From Tetrahymena thermophila SB210 (taxonomy: Eukaryota; Ciliophora; Oligohymenophorea; Hymenostomatida; Tetrahymenidae), in contig NW_002476434.1 in assembly GCF_000189635.1 (NCBI RefSeq), positions 1,984,001 to 2,048,000 of the forward strand: a stretch of DNA of 64,000 nucleotides. The letters are read 5' to 3'. The notes beneath the pieces were generated by a model that saw only the letters and a program-made list of their open reading frames with translations, had not been told where the DNA came from and searched no databases. Below are positions 1 to 11,582 of this stretch, one piece after another (the stretch's first letter is position 1; each line of letters opens with the position of its first letter). Both the position numbers and the translations under genes were made by a program.

Positions 1-986
1 CATTGTACTTCTAAATAATCAAAAATTAGGAAAACTTTGAATTATATATATATAATCGAATTAAAAGTTTTTTATATTTTGTTTCTTTTTGTTGCTGAAA
101 AGTAATCTTATATATTATATATGCATGGGTTCACAAATAAACTCTGTATTAATTATACAAATATCAATAAATTAAAATCAATCTCTTATCTAATTTCTCA
201 TAGTTAAATATCTAAATAACTAAAATTTCAAACAAATTAAACACTAAGTAATATTTTTTTAACTAACTTTCAAAATTTAAACATATTTTAATATTTATAT
301 TGATTACAATAAAAATGAATTTTTATTGAATATTTATTTTAATTAATTTTTATTGAATATTTATTTTAATTAATTTTAATTGTGTATAAATTTTAATTCA
401 ATTTTCAAAACTAATTAATTAAGTTAAACCTCATTCATATTGATTGATATTAATATTTTTCTAAGAAGTATTTGATAAAGTAATCATATTAAAAATATCT
501 TGTGGCTTAACCTTACTCAATTTTTATGCATTTTTTAAAATTAATTTTAATTTTAATGAATAATTATTTTAATTCATTTTAATTATAAATATATCTAAAC
601 TAATTAATTAAGTTAAACCTCATTTATATTGATTGATATTAATATTTTTCTAAGAAGTATTTGATAAAGTAATCATATTAAAAATATCTTGTTATTTAAC
701 CTCATTCAATTGTTTTTGCTAATAATATTATATTTCAATAAAATCTAAAATTGTGATATCATTTTCACTCTATTTTTTAGTTTAATACTTTATTTTAAAG
801 CATTAAATTTTATTATTTAAAATAGGAAGTAAAAATAATTTATAAAAATATTTTTAAATATATTTTTTGTAAACAAATTTGAGAAAATATGTCTATTAAG
901 ATATTAAAATAATAAATTTTTATTTTAAAATTAATTAATTAATCTTTAATATTTGAAAAAATGAAGATCAAATGCAAAATAAATTT
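1..986. other. AT-rich spacer with direct repeats
   Basis: No gene is seen. The stretch lies downstream of the minus-strand gene that stops at 987. It holds two kinds of direct repeat: a ~27 bp unit repeated twice around 314-371, and a ~95-120 bp unit at 409-531 and 598-720 (listed separately). Confidence 0.6.
409..720. repeat. Two ~95-120 bp direct repeats, 189 bp apart
   Basis: Positions 409-503 and 598-692 are the same 95 bp with one visible difference (cattcat versus catttat). Similarity continues more weakly to about 531 and 720. The start-to-start distance is 189 bp. The near identity of non-coding AT-rich DNA suggests a recent tandem duplication. No terminal inverted repeat or coding content accompanies it. 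Confidence 0.85.
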
Positions 987-3061
987 TCATATTTTATTTG
1001 TCTTTAATAAATTTTAATATTCTTTATAAATATTTTAATCATTTTAATCTGGTGAAAAGCATTTTTATCTTCCACAAAATTAATATTTTAGTTTTTTTTA
1101 TTAAGCTCTTTCTGATAAGTAGCGAGGCACACTTAATAGCTTCAGCTTTTCTGGACTTAATTAGTTCTAAGAATTTCTATTATTAGTATTCTTATATTTC
1201 TTCAAGTCTATCTTGTCTGTCATTTAATTTTGATCTAAATTTTCTTGTCTTTTTTAGAAATCTTGGCTGTTTGCCCTATTTTAAACTAAGTTTTGTAATT
1301 GTTCCTTACCATTACTTTGTAATAATTTATTTTTCTATGTGTTTGATTATCTTCTTTGCTCTTAGAAAGCTTTGTTTATTTTCGAATCCATTTGATCCAA
1401 ATATTAATCTTGTTAAGTTATTTCTTAAATTGTTTAACTTGTTTAACTTTTTACACTTTATTTCATTTCATTGTTTTTTTTTTATTTTTCTATGATTTAA
1501 GAATTTTGCTAACTTTATGAACTGTTCATTGTATCTAAAGTTTAGTTTTCATTTTTTGAACGCTTAGACTAATTTACTGATTATTAAGTAGCATATGCAA
1601 ATTATATAGATTTTTTCATGTTGTTGCTAGAATTACCTAACTACGATTACTAATTAACTGAATCAATAGAATATTTCTTTTCAAACTCATAAAATTTTTA
1701 AATAGCTTCACTATATCTGTAATTACCTACTTATTTTTGTATTTTATAGATAAATCTGTTCAACTCTTTCTATTATTATTCGTTATATTTTTCTTCTTAT
1801 TTATTTTTTTCCGTCATGCTTTCTTTTGAGTAAGAGTCGTTTTTATTGTTGTTGTTTTCCTTTATATCTTTATAAATTTCTTGAATAACTTCTTCGTTTG
1901 ATTTGTTATGGTTTGAAATTTGTTATCTTTTACTAATCTTTTGCTAAACCAAATTTAAGCTTTTACTATCATCTTCATCATTCTATATTTCACTGTTAGT
2001 CGATTAAGTTATATTTTTAAAATTATTTTCTCTATTAATATATTATTTATTTTATTCTTTCATGAAGTAATTATTTTTTAAAGCATTTTAAACATTTTTT
2101 TATTAAAACTATTTAGAATCTAAGCTATTTATTGAATTTCTATTTTATTTAGAGAAGCTTTATAAATCAGAATCTCTATCAAATGAAGTTCTTCGTTGTC
2201 TTTACTAATTTGAAAGTTATTATTCTTTTGGTATATTTTAAGGATTTTTATAAATTTTCTTGTTTGATTCTGAGTTGTTTGGGTTTTATTTAATTTATTG
2301 AATCTAACCTCTCCTTGGAGTTATTTATGGTATTTCTAGTATTTAAGTATTTTCACTTGTTAATTTAGGCATTTTTATTGTAACTGTAGTATCATCACCC
2401 TACTCAATTTAGTCATTTTTTTTCAACTATTCAATGCTATTTCTTGATATTGTATTTAAAGGCATTCTATTTAATAGATTTCTTAAAGAACTTTAATCTT
2501 AGCTTTATTAATTATACTTTTAGGGAAAAGAAATTTTTTGGTATCTGAGTTTATAAATTTCATTTTATATATTGAAATCTCTCTCTAAACTATCAAGCAT
2601 GCTGATATTTTCATCTTAATTTTAATCATGATTTTATTTCTAACTTTTAATAGAGTTATTTCTATCTGAACTATCTAGCTTTTACGAAGATTTCTTCATT
2701 TATTTGTTATGGAATGATTGCAACCTAGAATTATTTAAGTTTAAAAAATAATCAGCTGCTACTTAACTATTAAATTATGGATAATCTTTCATAATGTCTT
2801 TCAATTAATCTTTATTTTTGTTAACACTATATGAATGTTCTTTTTTGGTAGAATTTCTGGCACTTAAAGGAGTTTTTAAACCTTCTTCCTTTTATTATAT
2901 TGAATTTATTTCTTCCTAATCTTAATTCATATGATTGAAGAAAGGTGTTTAATTTAAGCTCATTCTTCTAGTATGTTACCTGCTTCTATTATTTTGCAGG
3001 CTTTCTTAGCTGTCTGCTGAACTGAAATGACTGTCTTAATTTTCGAGTACTTTTTTTCCAT
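987..3061 (-). CDS. Gln/Asn/Ser-rich protein, function unknown (671 aa)
   Basis: Two exons, 3061-2980 and 2920-987, joined by a 59 bp intron (GTAACA...TTAAG). The phases fit exactly and give 672 codons including TGA. It starts MEKKYSKIKTVISVQQTAKK. The rest is highly charged and rich in Q, N, S and K, with patches such as QEIYKDIKENNNNKND and a KELNRFIYKIQKQ stretch that could be a short coiled coil. The C-terminus contains SPEKLKLLSVPRYLSERAQQ. No signal peptide, membrane segment or known domain is visible. I do not recognise a family. The uninterrupted TGA-free frame over 1.9 kb and the correct intron phase make it a real gene. A low-complexity ciliate protein without assignable role is all that can be said. 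Confidence 0.85.
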
Positions 3062-4680
3062 ACCATGTAAAATCAATCATATTGATTAATTGACAAATAA
3101 TTATTCAGTTATGATTATTTTTATTCTAAATTGATTAACTTCTCTAAATAATTATTAATAACCATTCGCATTAAAAAATAAATTTGAGAAATATATAAAA
3201 ATTATATTTTTTGATAATTAATTACCATCAATAAATATCTTATTACAAATTATATATTTGTTTAATTAAAATATGGATTTTTTCAAATTATAATTTTTTT
3301 ATTTATCACTATTCTAAAAATACATACACACTTTTTTAGATTATTTTGATTATAAATATTTATATTTATCTAAAATTTAGATCTGTATTTATATATTCAA
3401 TTTTCAGTCTTCAATATTTAATTTAATAGTTTTATAAATATAATAATTATCTAATTTTTAGATTATTAATACTTATAAAATGAAAAATATTTATCAATAT
3501 TATTGATTCTTTTAATTATCTCTTAAATATTTAATTTTTTTTGTAATATTTTAAATGTATTGTATCATGGTATTTCTACTTTGATAAAGGTAAATAAATG
3601 AGAAATAGCTTTAAAATTGAATTTAAAGGTAGGTTATTAAAAGAGAAAGGTTTTATCTTAACATTTTATTTATTTATTATTTAGAAATTATTTAATTTAA
3701 GGATTTTGATTGTGATGTGTTTTTTATGTTTAAAAAAATATTTTATTTAAATATTTTTAGATTTTATCTTAAAATTTTACTCATTTTTATTATAAAATTT
3801 AAGAATAAATAGTTTTGTTTAATTTAAACTTATTAAACTAATGTGTTAGAATATTAATATATTATTGAATTATAATTTAAACAATCTTAGAAAAACTTAC
3901 TTTCATTTATAATTTCTCTTTAAAAAGTAATTTATAAAAATTAAACACATTTTATGAAGGAATGTAAATAAGTAAAAATAATAAAAATATCAAAATAATA
4001 TTGATGAGTTAAATTTAACCTTCAATGTGCATGCTTGAAAGAAAGTATATTACTTAAAATTTAACAAATATTTGATGAGATACTATTATAATGAACATAT
4101 TAACTAAATTAAGAGGTATTTTAGTAAATTTCCCAATAAGCGTAATATTAATTCTCATTTTTGTGATTTTAATGTAATATAACACTTTATATTATTCATC
4201 AAAATTTTTGATTATTTTTTGAAATAACAAAATAATTGTTTGATAATAATTATATCAAAATTCATTTAGAAAAACACTATAATTTTAATAAAAATAAATG
4301 AGGATGGCAATGATGAGTAAGTAGGAATAATTTGGTTTAACTGTATTTTTTATTTCTTTTTTATACTTCTTTAATTTTATATAAAAATTAACATTTTTAG
4401 AGGATGGATGACATATAACCTATGAAAGAGTAGCTTGTAAAATATGGATAAATTTTCGAAGCTTTCTCCACATCTTAATGTAGAAAAATTATTTCAAAAA
4501 TTTAATGAAAAAAGTTTTTTAAAAACATAGATAAAGTCAGAATGCTAGTAAAAGACTAAGGGATAGAGGGAATACTGGTGATTGAACCTAGATATTTAGG
4601 ATTCTATCCTTAAGGTAATCATTTTACTTATAAGGTTTTAAATAATTTTTTTTTAATGGTGGATAGAAAATAGTTAACTT
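3062..4680. other. Spacer between divergent genes, with a degenerate tRNA-like patch
   Basis: This is probably the shared 5' flank of the minus-strand gene starting at 3061 and the plus-strand TLDc gene starting at 4681. It is almost pure A/T to about 4290. Around 4545-4640 the base composition rises, and on the minus strand there is a B-box-like GGTTCAATCACC and a 7-base loop ATAGAAT. Acceptor and T stems do not pair, so it is not called as a tRNA. Confidence 0.45.
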
Positions 4681-6189
4681 ATGTATGAAACTAGAATAAT
4701 TTGGAGTGATATTGATTGTGCAGAAACAAAAATCTAGCCAAATGAGAGAGGAAATAGTCATATAAACTTAATTGATTTGCTTTTGTACAAAACTGGAAAG
4801 AAAAAAATAGTTGCTACTTACTAATCCAAAGAAATTAGTCATTATAAAGAATAAAAGCAACCTATAGCTAGAATTAAGTTTGAAATATTAAGTCGCTAAC
4901 TTGGATAAGTTAATTTGAAAGAAGAGTAAATCATAGAGCTCATGGAATAAATTTAACATGAAATACACAATAATTGCTCTCAATCTAAGCAGTTCTATTA
5001 GTAGCAGCAAAAGCATATAAGTGATGTAAATAATGTAAACTTTTTAAAATTTTAACTTATTCTCTAACAGCTCTATTACATATTTAATTTACTTAGTTAC
5101 TTACTTACTGAATAAATTTATCTTTATAAATGAAAAGTAACATCAAAGTAATTCTATAATTCCTCACTGCGAAATACTAATCCATAATTTAGTTAACTTT
5201 TTCAAAGAAGATATCAAGCTAAAGTATAAGAAAGTTGTGCTCGATTAAAATGACTTCAATAACGTATTACCAATTTTTTATTTGTCATTCATTCATTCAC
5301 TCATTCATTAATTACTCAACCCAATTAATTATATTTTATGTAGATCATTTTAAGTTCTATTCCTGATAAGTTTCAGCTATTTAACTGGCAAAGGGTTTAC
5401 TCTTCTAATATCGATGGTTATTCTTATTCAAGGTAAATAATCTCTAATTCAATTTTTCAATTTTATTTAATTTTGTATAATCAACATTAATTAATTATAT
5501 TAGTTATCATTATTATCAAGTTTTTCAAAAGAACAAATAAATTATTTTATTTAACAAACGATATGAACTTAGTAATTAAGTTAAATATCACAATTTAAAA
5601 TTTTTATCTATTCTCATATTTGTTGTATAAGAAATCATCCAAAAAAAGATATAAATTACCTAAATTACGATGAAAGTTATTTTCAGCTAGATTATTCATT
5701 AATTTATCAATTAAATATTATTTTGAATACTCAATAATTTATCTAATGTTAATACATTTTATAAAGTATTAATGACATTTTCTATTTTATAGATTTCTTA
5801 AGAATATACAAAGCTGTTGCCTCTGTCTTGTTGTAATACAAGATACTAAAAATAAAATGTTTGGAGCATTTTCAAATAGTGGATTAAACCCTAATAAAGG
5901 ATTCTTTGGTGATGGAGAATGTTTTGTTTTTTCTATTCCTTAATGTATGGATTAATTAAAAATCTATAAAAGCACTTTGTAGAATAATTGCTATATCTGG
6001 AGTAGTAAGTAAGAAGGCTTTGGATTTGGCTGTGGTTCAGGTGGTTATTCCCTATTTGTAAGCTCTAATCTTTAAAATGGTTCTTCTTACCCTTCAGAAA
6101 CATTCAATAATCCTACTTTATCATCTCAAAATTAGTTTAGCATCAAAATGATTGAAGTTTGGGGAGTGGAAGAATACGATGGGCAATGA
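4681..6189 (+). CDS. TLDc-domain protein (OXR1/TBC1D24-like domain)
   Basis: TLDc domains occur in eukaryotic oxidation-resistance and V-ATPase-associated proteins. The domain is read from FQLFNWQRVYSSNIDGYSYS, through CLVVIQDTKNKMFGAF, KGFFGDGECFVFSI and YIWSSKQEGFGFGCG, to the end motif FSIKMIEVWGVEEYD before TGA. Exon 1 is 4681 to about 5020-5034 (MYETRIIWSDIDCAE...). A coding-like exon 2 runs from about 5100 to 5263 (IPHCEILIHNLVNFFKED). Exons 3 (5344-5432) and 4 (5793-6189) are phase-checked. The exon 1/exon 2 junction is uncertain. The ~120 N-terminal residues match nothing I know. The exact substrate or partner is unknown; V-ATPase regulation is the best-studied TLDc role, but here that is only family knowledge. 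Confidence 0.8.
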
Positions 6190-7507
6190 AAATCCTGATG
6201 AATTAATTGTTTGTTAGAAACTTCTAAATCTTTTAAAAACATGACTTCAATAATAACATAACCAAATTAAATGAATATTTAAAAAGAAAGTTATGCTGAA
6301 TTTTACTAAAATAATTTTTTAGTAAAAATTAATTAAATTAAACTAAAATTAATACTACAAAATTAGTATATAAAAATGCTAAAATACTTCCATTAATCAA
6401 CAAATAGATAGATACCTTATTCAATATCAAAAAAAAAAAATAATATTTAAACAAAAATAAATTCAATATTATCATTTAAAGATAACATGATATTTTAAAA
6501 GCTTAATTAAATAATTACTAAATAAATAAAATGCAATAATTATTATTCATATTATTGCTTATCTTACTTACTTCTCTCAAGTAATTTATTTACTTGAACT
6601 TAAATTAATATTAATTATCATATTATAAATTAAAATCTTAAAATTTTTATAATTATATTTTGTTATAACCTTAAAATTTTTAGTAATTACTATTTTAAGA
6701 AAAATAATTTAATGCTCAAACCATTTATTGATTTATTATTCCTTTTAAGGTATATTATAGTAATTAAATAAGCTATTTCAATAAATTAATCTAATTATGA
6801 TTGCCCTTTATTTATTTTAAAATTAATTAAATTGCTGTTTGATATATAAGATAAAAAATTAATTTTATTGTATTTGTAAAATAAAAGCTTTTACAATTTA
6901 GTTTTAAAGAGCCTTATTTGAAAAATATTGAATAGAAAAATATTTTTATGTAAGCTAAATAATTATTTGGTTACATTTACAAATTATTTTATTTTTTTAC
7001 TTGCAGAAATAAAAATGTTTGAACATAAACAAGATTTTTCTCTTTTAAATGCTTTTTGAAAAAAAAAAATCAATGATTGCAAATATTTATAAAAATTGTT
7101 TATATTTTGCTAATTATTTTATATCCAATTTCACTAAAATATTCTTTAAATAACAAAAAAAACCTAAATTCATTCATTTTTAAATTAAATTATTTATGTT
7201 ATTATTATTAATCATGTGTGAATGTTGAAATAAAAAGGATAAAAAGCTAAAAAAGTGCAAACCTTAGAAGGAATTAAAAAAACAAAACATAAATAAATAC
7301 TTCTAAAACAATAACTTAGTTATTATAAACTTTTAAATTAGCTGTTTATTGAATAAATAATTTATTGCTAGGTAAATATTTAAGGGATTTCAGTAGATTG
7401 CTTAATTTGCAACACAAGGAAATCGAAGATGAATAGTTTTACTCATATGCTATTATTAAGTTAATTAATTTTATTATTATAAAGCTAATTAGTTAATAAA
7501 AGCTTCG
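6190..7507. other. Convergent intergenic region, no gene seen
   Basis: This is the 3' flank of the TLDc gene (+) and of the PITH gene (-). It is very AT-rich with long A and T runs. The only notable structure is the stem-loop beginning at 7508, listed separately. Confidence 0.55.
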
Positions 7508-7606
7508 AATTCTCAGGTATTTTCAAGCACTACTGTCCCGCTAGGGTTTGCAGTAGTGCTATCATTTGAGAACTCTGAGTAAGTTGAGTCATTATGCGAG
7601 CTCAAC
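7508..7606. ncRNA. Strong bulged stem-loop, candidate structured RNA or 3' element
   Basis: A perfect 10 bp stem pairs 7526-7535 (AGCACTACTG) with 7551-7560 around a 15-base loop. It sits inside an outer 6 bp stem, 7510-7515 (TTCTCA) with 7567-7572, leaving an asymmetric internal loop. A second small hairpin follows (GTTGAG...CTCAAC, about 7583-7605) and ends at the PITH gene stop codon. Pocket-in-a-stem geometry recalls H/ACA RNAs, but the second hairpin is too short and no H box is clear. Alternatives are a 3' processing or termination element of the PITH mRNA. G+C content is far above the surroundings. The strand is unknown because both strands can fold. Confidence 0.35.
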
Positions 7607-7607
7607 A

Positions 7608-8523
7608 TCATCCAGATTTCTTTAAGTTGTTCATATTTGTTTCATGGATTGTTTATCCAAATAATCTAATTTGTGATATTTTAGTGACATCAGAACCTTT
7701 ATTGGACTGAACGAAAATCTAATTATTTATTTTTAAAAAACATATTTTAATTTACAAATTATTTCTTTCTTAACTTTTTATTTTTTATGTTGAAATTTTA
7801 AGAGAGTTAGTTAGTTCATTTTTGAAAAACAATTTACTCTTAACTCCTCAATAAATTTTGAATTATTTTTATAAATATTTTAAAAAAATTACAGTGAGAT
7901 GCTTCAAATTTTAGAACTTAACAAAACGCAAGTCAGTTTGACCTTTAAAATCTGCATCAGTAAGATCTATTTCTTAAGTAGCAACACCATTTTCACAATT
8001 ATCAAAATCTAAATTTTGCTAATTAATGAATAATTTAATGTGGTCAGGAGCTGATGCTTCATCAGGTGATCTAAATACAATATGATGAAGTCTAACAGCA
8101 GTGTGGAAACCTAAATTTAAAATGATAAAATTTCATTATAAAATATAATTTATAATTTTTGAATAGAATTTATAGAAATTTGTTTTTATATTTATAAAAT
8201 GTAATTCTAAACAGTTAAATTGCTTACCAATTTATATAACTAATTATTCATCGCAATCACTCTTCAAGTAAATATTTCTGCTCTTATCAAACAAGGCACT
8301 ATCCAATGGGAAATTAGGATCCTCATTCAAACATTGGATTTTAGTTTTATCTAATTATAGAAAAAAATTAGAATCATATTTTCAGTATTAAATACTCTTA
8401 TTCAATAGTGCAAATTTATATTATTTATTTACCAATATAGGCCTCGAGATCTTCGTAAACATCTCCACCCTTTTGCTGGCCTCCTTGCTATTGCTAGTTA
8501 CCAGCCATAAAATTTGGCATCAT
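7608..8523 (-). CDS. PITH-domain protein (PITHD1/TXNL1 C-terminal type)
   Basis: The PITH domain is the proteasome-interacting module of thioredoxin-like proteins. Four exons, all phase-checked: 8523-8433, 8350-8228, 8110-7893 and 7718-7608. It starts MMPNFMAGNQQQQGG and has no thioredoxin domain, so it resembles PITHD1 rather than TXNL1. Family signatures are IQCLNEDPNFPLDSALF, YLKSDCDEQLVIQ, FHTAVRLHHIVF, DLRFVKFQNLKHLTIF and the closing TNMNNLKKSG. Two more in-frame Met codons (8520, 8508) make the start slightly uncertain. Total about 180 residues, usual for a stand-alone PITH protein. The stop codon lies immediately beside the stem-loop at 7508-7606. Confidence 0.9.
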
Positions 8524-9386
8524 TTTATATAAGCTTTTTTCTAACTCTTTTTGGTATTTGTTTTTCTTATGCTTAAAATTTTGAGAAAAAAAGTAATATT
8601 TAAAAATTTTAGAATTATTGTAAAAATAAATAGATGCTCTTTATATTTAAAACAACAAGAAAAGAATTTCAAAAGTTTTTTGATAGCAGCTACTTTCTAC
8701 TATCTATCTTGTCTGATTTCTGCTCTTAAAATAAATTTCAAAGCCTAATTATACATGATAATATCAAATATATATTTGGAAGATGAGTCTATTTTAACTA
8801 TTTAAAATAAATTACTTTAAAAAAAAAAAAATTTTATTCAATATAAGATAGTTATTTAGAAAAATAAGCGAGCAAAAAAAATATTTTAATTAAAAAATAT
8901 AATATTTAATTTTTAAAAAATAGCCAATTTTTTAAAAGAAAGTTTAATTATTTGTTTTATTGACAAGACAAAATAAAACTTAAAGAATTCTTTATTTCTT
9001 GATTAGTTTTTAAATGTTTATTAATTTTTTTTATTGAAATAACTAGTATTTATATGTTTATTTTCGTTAATTTATTGCAACAATTTTCAATTTTTTCTAA
9101 AAAATATTCTTAATTTTATTTTTGGATGGAAGAAAATATTTTAAAAATAATTTATTTTTTCAGACTGCTAAATTATTTTGATTTAAATAATTTTTTGCTT
9201 TTAGTTAAATTTTTTTAATTTAGAAAATATTTTATGATTTAAAATAAATTGAGGGAAATTAATTTTAAGTTTAATCTTTAATTAATAAAAGAAAAACAAT
9301 AAGAAAATAGATAATATAATATAAGTAGTATTTAATGTATTTTTTAATAGTATTTAATTATTTATTTATTTATTAATTAATTAATA
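8524..9386. other. AT-rich spacer, no gene seen
   Basis: It separates the PITH gene from the first TPPP copy. A stretch around 8551-8748 is open in the standard code but shows no conserved motif and sits in the 5' flank of the PITH gene, so it is not called. Confidence 0.5.
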
Positions 9387-9821
9387 TCAGAATTTGACTC
9401 CTCTAACATTAGCACCAGATCTATCACAAAGTTATGAAAGATGAGAGATACCATTGTTATCAATAGTTGAAGGACCGCCATTGTTATGAACTCCGGTATA
9501 GGTGCTCTTGTCGTAGAAGAATCTGTTAGGATCAGACTTTTTAGCTCCTAACTTTTTACTATATTCAAGGACCATTCCTTCAACTAATTGCTTAGTTTAT
9601 GCATTCTTCAAAGCAATTTGAGATAAGCATTATTCGAATTATGGATAGCTAATACCTCTTAAGTTAGGATTATTTTTAATGGTGTTGAAGAAGTTTTCAG
9701 CGAGGTCAGCTTAGACTTTGTAATTGAGGACACCACTTTCTTTTAAAACAGACAAGTATATCTTGACATCCATAGAGGATTTTTCGTTAGTGAATTTCTT
9801 GAAGGCAGCAGCTAAAGACAT
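9387..9821 (-). CDS. TPPP/p25-alpha family protein, copy 1
   Basis: Tubulin polymerisation-promoting (p25-alpha) proteins bind and bundle microtubules. In ciliates they would act on cortical or ciliary microtubules (inference). A single exon of 145 codons begins MSLAAAFKKFTNEKSSMDVK. Signatures are the LRGISYPQFEQCL core, the RFFYDKSTYTGVHNNGGPST motif and LCDRSGANVRGVKF at the end. The length equals the short p25-alpha form without the long disordered N-terminus of animal TPPP1. It is the most divergent of the three tandem copies: it has YPQFEQC where the others have NYQQFETC, and HNNGGPS instead of HTKGGPS. Confidence 0.92.
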
Positions 9822-11147
9822 TTTTTTTTGTTATTTTTTAGAATGGAGATTTTTTTATATTTAGTTTATATTTTGTTTTTGATTTGATTATAAGTAATTT
9901 GATTATTTATTTTACAGGTTTTAAACAGTTATCATTTAATTAATTAATGTATTTTGATGGGATTATTTTTATAATTTTAGAATTCTTGCTGGTAGCAATT
10001 ATTTAGGGTAGTAAGTTTTGCATATTGTCACTGGAATGATAAATTTGATTTAAATTATAATATTGATTTGATCAGATTGACAGACAAGCCATCAGTTTTA
10101 TAAATTGATTCTTAATAAATCCAAAAATTCAAGCATTACCTCTCGCACCTTATATATCAAATTAATAGATTTGTGGTTAAAAATTTCACTGACCCAAATA
10201 AATTAATATTGAATTTCTCTTTGAATTGGAGAAAAAAAAGGTTATATTTTTCTTCTTTTTGGTATATATCCAGTTCGTATTTTCATTGATATTTGAGTTT
10301 TTTACTAAAAAAATGCTAGATCTTTTCATAAATCTGGTTATTTTTAAAATGCGATACAAATTACATGAGTAACCAAATTATTTATTAGCTTCTCTTTTGA
10401 TAGCAAATTTCTAAAAGAAATAAAAAGCATTTCATTAGTTATTTATTTATTTTTAAAGTAAAAAATATTATATGTGGGTTGAAGTCTAGACATAAAAATG
10501 TTTCCTCCACTAATTCAAAAAACCGACTAACATATTGTAATATAAATATTACAATTTTCATAATTACAAATTCATTAAAAGCTTTATTTTTGCTTCAAGA
10601 AATGCTTTTTTTGCTTGAGCATACAAAACAACATCAAATAAAAATAAATTATAAAAATATAAAATAAATTTACTTTGTACTAATTTTCCTATTAATTTAA
10701 TTCATAAAAACAAATTAAATTTTAATTTTAATCATTTTTTAAATAAAAGATTTTAGTTTTGTATTTATATGATAAAAGCTAAATAAATAAGGTTTACATT
10801 GAAATTTTCAAAGGTTTTCTATTTAAAATAATATAAAAAACTTTTAAAAATCAGATTTTTTTTTTATACGTTCAAATTAAAATAAAATTTTATTTAGGTT
10901 ACGATGAAAAAAATTAACATATTTGAAAGATAATGTGTTGGTTTTGTGTTTTTGCAATTTTGAAGTTAGGAATACATATTTTTCCATGATTTTCCTTAAA
11001 AAATAAAACTTTTTAACAAATATGTAAATAAGGGATATGTGAGGTAAATGAAAAGATAGTAGTAGAAAACAGATAGATAATGTACATATATAGTGTATTA
11101 CTGTATTATTATTAATTATTTAGTTGTTTTTATTATAAAGTTGTTGA
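9822..11147. other. Spacer between TPPP copies 1 and 2
   Basis: Very AT-rich. A short frame at about 10479-10667 stays open in the standard code but has no recognisable motif. No second gene is seen. Confidence 0.5.
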
Positions 11148-11582
11148 TCACTTGTTAACTCCTCTAACATTAGCACCACTTCTGTCACAGAGTTAAGAAA
11201 GATGGGAATAACCGTTGTTATCAATAGTAGAAGGACCTCCCTTTGTATGAACACCAGTGTAAGAGCTCTTGTCATAGAAGAATCTGGAGGGATCACCCTC
11301 CTTAGCACCAAGCTTCTTGCTTTATTCAATCAACATACCTTCAATTTGTTAACGAGTCATACCACCTTGAGCAGCTATTTAGGATAAACAGGTTTCAAAT
11401 TGTTAGTAGTTAATACCTCTCAAGTTAGCACTGTTCTTAACCTTATCGAAAATGTATTCAGCTTGGCTAGGATTGACTCTTCCATTAAAGACACCACTAT
11501 CAGTAAGAGCTCCAATGAAGATCTTAACTTCCATGGTAGAACGGTCATTAGTGAATTTCTTAAAAGCAGATAACAAAGACAT
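11148..11582 (-). CDS. TPPP/p25-alpha family protein, copy 2
   Basis: A single 145-codon exon starting MSLLSAFKKFTNDRSTMEVK. p25-alpha signatures are LRGINYQQFETCLSQIA, RFFYDKSSYTGVHTKGGPST and QLCDRSGANVRGVNK, followed by TGA. Its G+C is clearly higher than that of copies 1 and 3, a hint that it may be the most highly expressed copy (inference from codon use). Residue by residue it is closer to copy 3 than to copy 1 (shared HTKGGPST and NYQQFETCLS). Its 5' flank has no visible block shared with the other copies. Confidence 0.93.

Noticed and set aside
998-1495. Two small plus-strand standard-code frames of 62 and 74 codons
   Set aside because: They are antisense to the minus-strand Q/N-rich gene (987-3061), whose frame and intron phase are consistent over 672 codons.
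7508-7610. H/ACA or C/D snoRNA identity for the stem-loop
   Set aside because: One H/ACA-like hairpin and an ACA are present, but the second hairpin is about 20 bases and no H box is found. On the other strand the C- and D-like boxes lack a terminal stem.
8551-8748. 65-codon plus-strand standard-code frame
   Set aside because: It has no conserved motif, lies in the 5' flank of the PITH gene and has a composition like neighbouring spacer.
10479-10667. 62-codon plus-strand frame between TPPP copies
   Set aside because: It has spacer-like composition and no extension under the ciliate code with recognisable text.
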